This document shows, piece by piece, positions 22,304 to 30,853 of a stretch of 64,000 bases of DNA (its first letter is position 1; each line of letters begins with the position of its first letter). The stretch is from Humidesulfovibrio sp. (GTDB lineage: Bacteria; Desulfobacterota; Desulfovibrionia; Desulfovibrionales; Desulfovibrionaceae). The stretch is from the NCBI GenBank assembly GCA_031292175.1, contig JARLHQ010000008.1, positions 1 to 64,000 of the forward strand. The letters run 5' to 3'. The notes beneath the pieces were generated by a model. That model saw only the letters and a list, made by a program, of their open reading frames with translations. It ran no database searches and had not been told where the DNA came from. The translations under genes and the position numbers were made by a program.

Positions 22304-24982
22304 CTACTCCTCCGGAAACTCCTGCCCCACCTTGAGCACGTGCGCGGCCAGCGGCGTGATGGGCGCGCCCACGGCCAGCACCAGCGCCTGCGGGCTCATG
22401 TAGTCCTTGGCCCAGTCGAGGGTCAGCGCGACGCCGCCGTCCGGCAGCAGCTCGGCGCTCGCCACCAGGGCCCGCAAATCCGTGGGCTTCGGCCCGTTCT
22501 TGCTCTTGCGGTCGAACATGACCACGTCGCGCTCCATGAAGGCCGCCCAGCCGGCCCGCCAGCGCGCCACGTCCTCCGGGCTTCCGGTGTAGCGCACCAG
22601 GAAGTGCTCACGCACGGCCTGTACCGGACGCTTCAGCACCGGCAGGCTTTCGATGCGGACGGGGTTCAGCCCGCCGGGCATCTGCGCGGCCAGGGTGTCG
22701 AGCACGTACTCCGGGCCCAGGGCCTCACGCAGGGTCAGGGTGAACCACTCGCTTTCGCTCTCCACACCCACGGGCAGGGCCCGGCCAAAGGAGATGCGTG
22801 GCATGGGGTGGTAGCCCGCGCTGAAGGACAGGGGGAAGCGCGTGCGCCTAAGCGCCCGTTCGAGGATGCTCTGCAGTTCCAGCTGGCTCAAGTAGGCGGC
22901 CTCGGCGCGCTTCTCATACCAGATGCGGTACTGGGCCTGGCGGTCGGACAGCCCCAAATCGGGCGGGCCGTCGGCCTTGGTCCGTTTTTCGGGGGCCTGG
23001 TTCACAAACGCGGCGGGCGTTGGCGTCTTGTCCGGCATGGCGGCCTCGGCCGGCGGGGCCTGGCCCGCCGCGGCTTCCCCGGACGCCGTTTCCGCGGCGT
23101 TGGCGGGCTCCTGGTCGCGGTGGGCGTAAACCACGCGCGGGCGGATGTCCTTGGTCCCGGCCTGGGCGGAAAGCTCGGAGGCGTGGCCGTCCATGTTGCA
23201 CACGCCGCAACCCCGGCAAGCCCCGTAGCGGCAGTCGCCGCTGATCTTTTCCTCCAGCGCGCGCCGGCGCTCGGTGAGCAAAAATTGCTTGGACACGCCG
23301 CAGCTCAGATGGTCCCAGGGCAGGGGAGCGTCCACCTCGCGCGCTCCCTGGAACTCCTCCGCGCTCAGGCCGTGCTCGGCCAGGGCCTCCAGGTAGGGCT
23401 CCAGGCGCAGGTGGTCGCGCCAGCTGGAGAAGAGCGCGCCCTTGCGGTAGGCCGTTTCCAGCACCGGGCCCAGGCGGCGGTCCCCGCGTGAGAACACGCC
23501 TTCCAGAAAGCTCATCTCCGGCTGATGGTACTTGAGGGTGATGCGCTTGTAGGGCTTGAGCGCGTCCTTGATGCGATAGATGCGGCGGCGGATCTCCTCC
23601 ATGCCGATCTGCGCCTCCCACTGGAAGGGCGTGTGCGTCTTGGGCACAAAGGGCGAAACGGCCGCCGTGACCTGCAGACGCTTCACGTGGCGGCCCGCGG
23701 CGTCGCGCACCTTGACGCACAGCTCGGCGATGGCGTCCAGGTCGGCGTCGGTCTCGGTGGGCAGGCCGATCATGAAGTAGAGCTTCACCTGCTGCCAGCC
23801 GTGCTCGAACAGCGTGCGCACGTGCTCGATGAGCGCCTCTTCGCTGACGCCCTTGTTGATGACGTCGCGCAGGCGCTGGCTGCCGGCCTCCGGCGCCAGG
23901 GTGGCCCCGGTGCGGCGGATGCTTGCGATGCGCTCCATGATGTGCTCGGACAGCGAGCCCACGCGCAAGGAGGGCAGGGAGATGGACACCTGCTCGGCGG
24001 CGCAGCGGTCGAACACGGTGTCGAACAGTTTCTCCAGGGCGGAGTAGTCGCCGGTGGAGAGGGACAAAAGCGAGACCTCTTCAAAGCCCGTGGCGGCCAC
24101 GGCCCGGGTGAGCATGTCGCCCAGCTGCTCCGGCGTCTTCTCGCGCACCGGGCGGTAGACCATGCCCGCGTGGCAGAAGCGGCAGCCGCGCGTGCAGCCG
24201 CGCGCCAGCTCCAGGGTGTAGCGGTCGTGCACGGCCTGGCCGAAGGGCACGGAGGGTGCGAGCGGGAAGGGCGCGGACGCGAGGTCCGTGACGATGGCTT
24301 TCTCCACGCGCGCATAGCCGGGTGCGAGGGGCCGCACGGGCTGGCCCGGGCCGTCCCAGGCGAAAAGCGAGGGCACGTACACGCCCGGCAGGCGCGCCAG
24401 CTCGCGCAGAAGCTCGGCCCTGGGGGTGCCCGCCTTGTGCGCGTCGGCGATGCGGCTCACCAGCTCGGGCATCACCTCCTCGCCGTCGCCCAGGACCAGG
24501 AGGTCCAGGAAATCGGCCAGGGGCTCGGCGTCGTAGCAAGCCCCGCCGCCCGCCATGATGATGGGCCACGCGCCGCCTGGGCCGCCGGTCTGGCGGTCCG
24601 CCGCGCGCAGGGGGATGTGCGCCAGGTCGAGCATGTACAGCACGTTGGTGTAGCACAGCTCGTGCGTGAGGCTGAAACCCACGGCGTCCAGCCGGGCCAG
24701 CGGGGTGTCGGTCTCCAGCGTGGCCAGCGGGGTGCCGTGCTCGCGCAGGATGCCTGCGGCGTCCAGGCTGGGCGCGTACACGCGCTCGGCCAGGAGGTCT
24801 GGGCGGTCGTTGATGGCCTGGAGGAGGATTTTCTGCCCCAGATAGCTCATGCCCACCTCGTACGTGTCGGGGAAGGCCAGGGCGATGCGCCCCCGCACCA
24901 AGGCTGGGTCCTTGAGCGTCACGCCCCATTCATTGCCGAGGTAGCGGCTGGGACGGGGCAGAAGAGGCAGAAGTTCCTTCAA
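22304..24982 (-). CDS. TIGR03960-type B12-binding/radical SAM protein fused to DUF2344-like C-terminal domain
   Basis: ELARGCTRGCRFCHAGMVYRPVREK radical SAM motif; CGVCNMDG; C-terminal RIWYEKRAEAAYLSQLELQSILERALRR. Confidence 0.9.
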   Translation of the reverse strand: MKELLPLLPRPSRYLGNEWGVTLKDPALVRGRIALAFPDTYEVGMSYLGQKILLQAINDRPDLLAERVYAPSLDAAGILREHGTPLATLETDTPLARLDAVGFSLTHELCYTNVLYMLDLAHIPLRAADRQTGGPGGAWPIIMAGGGACYDAEPLADFLDLLVLGDGEEVMPELVSRIADAHKAGTPRAELLRELARLPGVYVPSLFAWDGPGQPVRPLAPGYARVEKAIVTDLASAPFPLAPSVPFGQAVHDRYTLELARGCTRGCRFCHAGMVYRPVREKTPEQLGDMLTRAVAATGFEEVSLLSLSTGDYSALEKLFDTVFDRCAAEQVSISLPSLRVGSLSEHIMERIASIRRTGATLAPEAGSQRLRDVINKGVSEEALIEHVRTLFEHGWQQVKLYFMIGLPTETDADLDAIAELCVKVRDAAGRHVKRLQVTAAVSPFVPKTHTPFQWEAQIGMEEIRRRIYRIKDALKPYKRITLKYHQPEMSFLEGVFSRGDRRLGPVLETAYRKGALFSSWRDHLRLEPYLEALAEHGLSAEEFQGAREVDAPLPWDHLSCGVSKQFLLTERRRALEEKISGDCRYGACRGCGVCNMDGHASELSAQAGTKDIRPRVVYAHRDQEPANAAETASGEAAAGQAPPAEAAMPDKTPTPAAFVNQAPEKRTKADGPPDLGLSDRQAQYRIWYEKRAEAAYLSQLELQSILERALRRTRFPLSFSAGYHPMPRISFGRALPVGVESESEWFTLTLREALGPEYVLDTLAAQMPGGLNPVRIESLPVLKRPVQAVREHFLVRYTGSPEDVARWRAGWAAFMERDVVMFDRKSKNGPKPTDLRALVASAELLPDGGVALTLDWAKDYMSPQALVLAVGAPITPLAAHVLKVGQEFPEE

Positions 24983-25023
24983 GCGGGGGCTCCTTCACGC
25001 GGGTGGCGCGCGGAAATAAAACA

Positions 25024-25056
25024 GGGGGCGGCAGGACCGGTCGTCCCGCCGCCCCC
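25024..25056 (-). terminator. Rho-independent terminator downstream of 25080..25394
   Basis: GGGGGCGGC...GCCGCCCCC, followed on the minus strand by TGTTTTATTT. Confidence 0.7.
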
Positions 25057-25079
25057 AAGTGGATTCGGGCGGATGCGGG

Positions 25080-25394
25080 TTATTTCGTGATGAGCTGGGA
25101 GAGGTTGCCCGCGCCGGGAGCGGAAAGCGTGAGGTTGCTCGCGGCCTCCAGGTACTTGGTCTTCAGTTCCTCGGGCGCATTGGTGTACTCGTACAGCACG
25201 TGCTTGGAGGAAATGGAGCCGGTGATCTCCTGCTCGAAGGGATAGCCGAAGGGCAGAAGCATCATCTGCACGCCCTGCTGCGTGGGCACGGTCTGGATCA
25301 CGGCGGGGTCGTTGATGGTCTGGCCGTCCTCGCTCCACTTGCCGATGACGGTTTCGCCGTTGATGAGTTTGACGAGGCGGATATCGTAAGCCAT
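25080..25394 (-). CDS. Conserved hypothetical protein
   Basis: 104-aa ORF MAYDIRLVKLINGETVIGKWSEDGQ... Confidence 0.75.
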   Translation of the reverse strand: MAYDIRLVKLINGETVIGKWSEDGQTINDPAVIQTVPTQQGVQMMLLPFGYPFEQEITGSISSKHVLYEYTNAPEELKTKYLEAASNLTLSAPGAGNLSQLITK

Positions 25395-25509
25395 GTGGGT
25401 GACTCCTTGGTTTTGGTGAGGCGGAAGTTAGGGGCTCAACCCCCGGCTGTCAAGAGACGGCGCCGCGCGCCTTGCCAGCAGGGCTCGGCGGAGATAGCAT
25501 GCCGCAACC

Positions 25510-26241
25510 ATGAACACCAGGATGCCAAACATGACGCGCCATTGCCTCCACCGTCTTCCCCTCGTCGCGCTCGCCCTGGCGCTTTTCGTGTCTGTCCTGG
25601 CCGGGTGCTGGGTGCCGGAGCACTACCTCGGGCGCATCAGGATCAAGCGCGACGGCTCCTATGTCGTGAGCCTGGAGGGCACGGCGGTGCACCCGGAGGC
25701 CTTGCGCGCCATGCGCCGCCTGGACGCGGCGGGCAAGGGCGGCGCGCTCAAGCCCGAGGAGCTGCAAAAGCGCCAGGCCGAGGCGCTGGCCCCGCTGCAG
25801 AAGGATCTGGACGCGCTTAAAGGCGAGTCCAGCATCCAGACCGTGAAGTCCGTCGGCGACGGCCGGGTGCGCTTTATCCTGCTGGGCGAATGGCGCATCG
25901 AGACCGACCGGATCGTTTCCATGGAGCTGCGTGAGCCTTTGGCCTACGCCGTGGGCCAGGACGGCTCGCTGAGCGTGCGGGTGAAGGACGCCCTCCCGGG
26001 CTGGGAAGGCCGTGAGCTTGGCGTGGCCGTGGATGGCGACCTCTCCATCGTTTTGGACGAGGGCATCCAGGTGCTGGAAAGCAATGCGCAGCAGAAACCC
26101 ACCACGCCGCGCGGGGCCTACCACTGGCATATCGACGGCGCGACGACCCAGGCTCCGTACCTGAAGCTGCGTTTGCCAAGCGCTGAACCGGCCCCGGAAC
26201 CGCGAAGTTCCCAAGTGCAAAAAAAACTTGCCCACCACTGA
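25510..26241 (+). CDS. Hypothetical lipoprotein
   Basis: Signal peptide with lipobox-like LALALFVSVLAGC; 243 aa. Confidence 0.75.
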   Translation: MNTRMPNMTRHCLHRLPLVALALALFVSVLAGCWVPEHYLGRIRIKRDGSYVVSLEGTAVHPEALRAMRRLDAAGKGGALKPEELQKRQAEALAPLQKDLDALKGESSIQTVKSVGDGRVRFILLGEWRIETDRIVSMELREPLAYAVGQDGSLSVRVKDALPGWEGRELGVAVDGDLSIVLDEGIQVLESNAQQKPTTPRGAYHWHIDGATTQAPYLKLRLPSAEPAPEPRSSQVQKKLAHH

Positions 26242-26289
26242 GAAACAAGCTAAATGTTCCCTCCGTTCTGGCGAACCAGAACGCCCAAT

Positions 26290-26365
26290 GGGGACGTAGC
26301 TCAGCTGGGAGAGCGATGCGTTCGCAACGCATAGGCCAGGAGTTCAATCCTCCTCGTCTCCACCA
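26290..26365 (+). tRNA. tRNA-Ala (anticodon CGC)
   Basis: Full cloverleaf: GGGGACG/CGTCTCC acceptor, GCTC/GAGC D-stem, ATGCG-TTCGCAA-CGCAT anticodon arm, AGGAG-TTCAATC-CTCCT T-arm, encoded CCA. Confidence 0.95.
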
Positions 26366-26366
26366 A
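26309..26366 (+). repeat. attL: 58-bp direct repeat overlapping 3' portion of tRNA-Ala
   Basis: Identical to 43433-43490. Confidence 0.95.
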
Positions 26367-26373
26367 AGAAAAC

Positions 26374-26409
26374 AGCCCCTTACGAGAGAAATCCGTAAGG
26401 GGCTTTTTC
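26374..26409 (+). terminator. Element-encoded terminator just downstream of tRNA-Ala
   Basis: AGCCCCTTACG-agagaaatc-CGTAAGGGGCT followed by TTTT. Confidence 0.85.
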
Positions 26410-26412
26410 AAT

Positions 26413-26433
26413 GGGATACAGGAATGGGATACA
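26413..26433 (+). repeat. Two direct copies of GGGATACA (candidate integrase/RDF arm sites, left end)
   Basis: 26413-26420 and 26426-26433; paired copies also occur at right end. Confidence 0.5.
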
Positions 26434-26641
26434 GCGCCAGAGCATGGGCGCTCCGTGAAACATCCCGCAGGGAGGCGGCCATTCCCCGGCAATACGTGAT
26501 GTCGGTCGGGACACTCACCTAAGGTCGAGTAACCTAAACTAGGCGTGGTTAGTGCGCAGCACTATTCTTTTTTCGAAATGTGTTGCATTTCTTGTTGACA
26601 TCAAAACCTGTGTAAGGGAATATCCCAAGCCCACATTTGCC

Positions 26642-26670
26642 TTGACGTCGCCCCGGCTTTCATGTATACG
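26642..26670 (+). promoter_or_regulatory. Sigma70-like promoter for 26709 gene
   Basis: TTGACG-N17-TATACG. Confidence 0.6.
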
Positions 26671-26708
26671 TCTTTTCGTCGTCAAGACATCAGCCCAAAG
26701 AGGACAAC

Positions 26709-27185
26709 ATGAATACCTGCCGCCCCCAGCCGATTGAATGCCCGTTTTTGTACACGCGTATGCCTTGGGAGATGTCTCTCGAAGGCCCGGGCAGAAAGAA
26801 ACAATCGACCTGGGAGGTCAACACCATGTCCAAGCGCAAGAAGCAGATCATCGTGGCTGAGGAGAACTTCTGGAACAACCTCAAAATGGAGACTCTGCGG
26901 GAGATCTCTGAGTTCTGCGACTCCGTCCCTCTGGGGAATGCGGCGCTTATCACCCTCCCGAGTGCTCCGGGCCACTGGGAATTGACCCTCGCCATGCCTG
27001 GCGAGTGGATGTTTCCGCTCTCCAGGGGGCTCAACAAGCTCCTTGGTTTGGAGGGCCCCAGCTTCCCCGGCGGCAGCGAGGAGAGCATGAACGAAATCAT
27101 CGAGGCATGCGCCCACGGCAACCCCGTTAAACTTGCTCGGAGCTTGGCGGAAATCCGCAGGCGGTTGAACAAAACCCTGCACTAG
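26709..27185 (+). CDS. Hypothetical protein (start may be MSKRKKQ at 26826)
   Basis: 158-aa ORF preceded by promoter-like sequence and GAGGA, followed by terminator. Confidence 0.65.
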   Translation: MNTCRPQPIECPFLYTRMPWEMSLEGPGRKKQSTWEVNTMSKRKKQIIVAEENFWNNLKMETLREISEFCDSVPLGNAALITLPSAPGHWELTLAMPGEWMFPLSRGLNKLLGLEGPSFPGGSEESMNEIIEACAHGNPVKLARSLAEIRRRLNKTLH

Positions 27186-27210
27186 TACCAGCCCACCACT
27201 CGCAGCAACT

Positions 27211-27233
27211 AGCCCCCGAAAGGGGGCTTTTTG
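27211..27233 (+). terminator. Rho-independent terminator
   Basis: AGCCCCCgaaaGGGGGCT followed by TTTTGTTTT. Confidence 0.85.
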
Positions 27234-27669
27234 TTTTAGCCTGCCAAGAAAATTCTCACGCAAACGGTCCAAGGTTGGGGTCATCTTCAGTTGTGCAGAA
27301 TACGACAGACGAGAAGGTGGTCATCATGAGGCTCCCCCTCTCCCATTTCGAGCTGTACCCGGTCGTGTTCACGTCAAGACCGTCAAGGGGGCTCCAGTCT
27401 ATCGCGTTTCCACGGCGCAGGTCATTGTTTATCGGTACATCATTCTCAACCCTGGCCGTGATGACCAGGGCGTATCTAAAATCAACACGCGTGTAAAGTT
27501 TCGAGATAACACGACTTTTCTCTTGCGCAACGGACGGGGTGTGGTATTGTAAACGTGTCCTCTGGGGGTGCGATGGCGCAATTAGTTGGACAAGCTTGAC
27601 AATGAGGGGCGCGACAAGTCGCAAAAGCGACGTCGCATGAAAGGTTCGCAACGCTCGGAAGGCAAAATA

Positions 27670-28131
27670 ATGGGTAAGCTCATCTCTTGCTATGAGGCCG
27701 CCAAACTGGTGAAGCGGCATCCAAGCACGCTGTATCGGCTAGTCAGCACCAATAAAATCAAGGGTTACGGAGAGAAGGGCAGCTGGCGCGTTGACACCAC
27801 GGAACTTCTCAAGATGTTCGCGGAGGACGCGCGTGAAATCACTGCAGCAGTCAGCGAACTGTCGCACACTCTCGACGATCGCGACAAGTGCGACAACCCC
27901 GCGCCGACCCCCTCAACGGCTAATGTCGGAGCGACGCAACAGGCCATACAGCAGCTTGAGAAGCTGTTCACCGCGCTTGAAGGATTGACTCAACAAGTCC
28001 AGGAGATGAACAAGACCCTGAATGAGGATCGCGCGAGACAGCTGGAACAGACGCCGCCGCAGACAAGCTGGGGCAGGCGGCTGCTTCAGGCATTGCGCAA
28101 CAGGTGCGGCGCGCTCAAGTCCGGAAACTGA
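27670..28131 (+). CDS. HTH_17/excisionase-like DNA-binding protein with C-terminal coiled-coil region
   Basis: MGKLISCYEAAKLVKRHPSTLYRLVSTNKIKGYGEKGSWRVDTTELLKM. Confidence 0.75.
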   Translation: MGKLISCYEAAKLVKRHPSTLYRLVSTNKIKGYGEKGSWRVDTTELLKMFAEDAREITAAVSELSHTLDDRDKCDNPAPTPSTANVGATQQAIQQLEKLFTALEGLTQQVQEMNKTLNEDRARQLEQTPPQTSWGRRLLQALRNRCGALKSGN

Positions 28132-28241
28132 TTTTTGTAGAGAATCTAGGCCGGCTCACCAACTCAAGTGGGGGAAACGGCCGGCTATGCCGGTCGGCTT
28201 CAAGCTTGGTTTTCCACACTTTGAAGGCTAGGAGGCCTGTC

Positions 28242-28394
28242 TCATTTGCCATCTTGCTCGCTAACGATAGACTCCATGCTGCCCTCTGTGGGTTCCGCCA
28301 CCGCCCTGAACTGCTCCAGCGCCGCCGCGAGGCTCTCGACAATCCACGCCGCGATGACATCCGGCGCTGGCAGGTTGTCCATGTCGTCAAGGTT
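28242..28394 (-). pseudogene. hsdM 3' remnant
   Basis: Frame reads LDDMDNLPAPDVIAAWIVESLAAALEQFRAVAEPTEGSMESIVSEQDGK*, close to intact HsdM C-terminus LDDLDNLPAPGVIAAEIVESLAAALEQFRAVAGE. Confidence 0.9.
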
Positions 28395-30318
28395 GTAAGA
28401 TTTCACCAGCGATCAGCAGGAGCCTTCGAAGAATCCACCGCTCTAGCGACCTCTCCAAAGACTCGTGAATGCTCCGAACCGATGTGCCCCATATCATGTT
28501 CGCGAGAGTAAAGACGAAGAAGGCGGACAGCAGGCCTGTTGTGAGATACCGGTACCAGGCCTGTGCAAGTTGAGGTAGCGTCCATGGAAAGCTCAATAGG
28601 GCACCAGCAGCCAGAACGACGAGGAGGCCGCCACACATGACCTTTGAGGTCACGCGTGCAATACCGGCGGCTCGGCCCCTTATCCTCTCCTGGCGGGCGT
28701 TGTCTCGTTGCTCCAGGGTCGACACAACCTGTTCCGCATCATCGGCCTTTCGGCGTTCACGCGCGACTTGCTCAGTCAAGTCTGCACGGAGGTGTTCCGC
28801 CGCTACGCGGAGAACTTCGGCAATGGTTCCCTCGGCAAAGGTCGAGGTGTCGCCCGCAGTCATGTCCATGAGAGCCCGCTTTGCACTGAGGCTATGGCGC
28901 AATGTAAAATATTCATCTGTTGTGATCTGCCCTTGCTCCTTGAGGCGCGCGATCTCGGTAAGATATGTTTTCCATAGCTCATCAGGCGGCTGCAGGGCTG
29001 CATACGCGTCGGCGAGTAGAAACTTCAGGGGCAAGTCTGGAGCTTGAGTGGGGTTCTTCAGCCAAAGGAGATTCCCCAGAGAGTAGTCAGTCACGCAGAG
29101 GGCAGCACTTCCCTCTGGAGCATCGGCCTGGAAAAAGGCTCGACTCTCCTTCGCGAGTTCGACATTCGTCGTGACAAAGACTGCACCGGACGTCTCTATG
29201 TCGCGGGTGTGTCGGCCACGACGGAGCAGCGCGATTGCCGCGACACAGTCAACATCATGTTCCCGCGCCTTGGGATTTCGATAGCCAATCTTGTTGTCGA
29301 GAGCTTTCTCGAAGCCGCTTTCGTCGACATTAAACTCGGGAATCCGTGCCGGAGGGCCCTCAACCAAGATGCCGTGTGACCTCAACTTCTCTGGAAACCT
29401 GGCGATCATTAGTTCGACATCGGAGGCAGATCTGCCGCTCTCAATGAACCACTCGATGGTAGGGCCATAGGCGTCTTGAAGCTGTCCGCGCCGGAGACGG
29501 GCAGCACACGCGTCCAGAATCCCTTTGGCTTCCTCGAGCGTGAAGTCAAAGCAATATAGCCTGGCCCCGTGGTCACGCAGAATGCGCAGCAGTTCCTCAC
29601 AAGGTGCCTGACGCTCTGGCCCAGCGTAGCCCGCCGCAAAGACCAGGATACTAGTATCGATGTATATCTTTGTGTTTTCAAATTTCTGCGCGACGCGTCC
29701 TGGATCGGGGAGGTATATCGCACTCGCAAGCAGACGCCCCTTCGCGAGGGTCGTGAAGTCGGCAAGGATGTCGGGCTCTGAGTCGCGAGCCCTGGCGAGG
29801 AAAGAGGCCACGGAGTAGACCGCCTCACGGGAGATTCCTTTTGTGTTGAGGGGGGTCTGCTCCGCCTGGGCGTAGAGGAGTTTCAAACTATGATCGGCCA
29901 GGAATTCGCTGACCGCCGCGGCAGCGTCTTCCTCGGACCACTCGGCTCGGCGTTCAGTCCGCACAAACTCGCGCAACCTGGACAGTAAGCGATCATGTAT
30001 TGAGACCACAGAGTTGCGGACATCCGCAAAATTGAGACTGGAGAGCTCAACCGGATTGCGGTAGAAGACACCTGACTGACGCCGGACGTAGTTATGTTTC
30101 GCGGCGCGCTGTAGGACTTGGCGAAGAGGATTCAAGGGCAGATCGAGGCCAAAGCGTTCGCGGAGGTCATTCTGTAGAGCAGGCAACGAAACGACGTCGT
30201 CGCCGCTGTCGCGAAGGGCTTCTGCCACGAAGGGGACGAAGTTCTCGATGTAGTCTCGGCCGCGCTTATCCCAGTTGACCTTGAGAATCGCTAAACTGAC
30301 GAGCGTGTCTATAGACAT
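28387..30318 (-). CDS. Large PIN-domain protein with C-terminal transmembrane segments (candidate defense/toxin effector)
   Basis: KIYIDTSILVFAAGYAG, FTLEEAKGILDACAARL, KAREHDVDCVAAIALLRRG, AVFVTTNVELAKES resemble the acidic PIN motifs; near the C-terminus VMCGGLLVVLAAGALLSFPW and TTGLLSAFFVFTLANMIW. Confidence 0.7.
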   Translation of the reverse strand: MSIDTLVSLAILKVNWDKRGRDYIENFVPFVAEALRDSGDDVVSLPALQNDLRERFGLDLPLNPLRQVLQRAAKHNYVRRQSGVFYRNPVELSSLNFADVRNSVVSIHDRLLSRLREFVRTERRAEWSEEDAAAAVSEFLADHSLKLLYAQAEQTPLNTKGISREAVYSVASFLARARDSEPDILADFTTLAKGRLLASAIYLPDPGRVAQKFENTKIYIDTSILVFAAGYAGPERQAPCEELLRILRDHGARLYCFDFTLEEAKGILDACAARLRRGQLQDAYGPTIEWFIESGRSASDVELMIARFPEKLRSHGILVEGPPARIPEFNVDESGFEKALDNKIGYRNPKAREHDVDCVAAIALLRRGRHTRDIETSGAVFVTTNVELAKESRAFFQADAPEGSAALCVTDYSLGNLLWLKNPTQAPDLPLKFLLADAYAALQPPDELWKTYLTEIARLKEQGQITTDEYFTLRHSLSAKRALMDMTAGDTSTFAEGTIAEVLRVAAEHLRADLTEQVARERRKADDAEQVVSTLEQRDNARQERIRGRAAGIARVTSKVMCGGLLVVLAAGALLSFPWTLPQLAQAWYRYLTTGLLSAFFVFTLANMIWGTSVRSIHESLERSLERWILRRLLLIAGEILQP

Positions 30319-30633
30319 GGAGTTGCCCCTGCTAAATCGGACACCCTGCGGTTGCTGACGCGCGGATGAGTTTCCTGGGCGACGTTATCCGCAGCCCCTT
30401 GTTGGGGCCCCTCACCTTGTAACCGTTGAACCATCCCTGTAGCTGGTCAGAACCGTTGCCACATTGGGATGAGCGTGAACACGTACGTAATCTCGTTCAA
30501 GGTGTTTATCAAAATCTCGGTCGTGCCATTGCTCTCCGGACTTCGCTAAGGCGTGAGCCACAGGAGCAAGCCGAGCATGGAGGCCAACCTCGCAGTTTGC
30601 TTGGTCTGACTGTCTGATCACCTTTAGCTTTTT

Positions 30634-30663
30634 CACATAGATTCATTTTCCGATATATGTCAA
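30634..30663 (-). promoter_or_regulatory. Candidate promoter of PIN cassette
   Basis: Minus strand TTGACA-N18-TATGTG. Confidence 0.45.
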
Positions 30664-30697
30664 CGCCAACCTGCGTGACCAAGCCCACAAGTGATGT

Positions 30698-30783
30698 CGC
30701 CCCGCCGCCACAACCAGGGCATCGATTCTTTTCCGGGCCTGCTACTCGGGCGTGAGGGGCGTTTCGGCGGCGGTCATGTTCAC
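30698..30783 (-). pseudogene. hsdR 5' remnant
   Basis: GTG AAC ATG ... reads MNMTAAETPLTPE*QARKRIDALVVAAG versus intact HsdR MNMTAPETPLTPEQQARKKIDALLVAAG; in-frame stop; identity extends upstream to GTTCACTGTTCTCG. Confidence 0.92.
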
Positions 30784-30853
30784 TGTTCTCGGTCGTACGT
30801 GCGGAAGCTTTCGTTCCCTGCGTTGGCCTCGACCAGCGAACGACAGGCTAATT

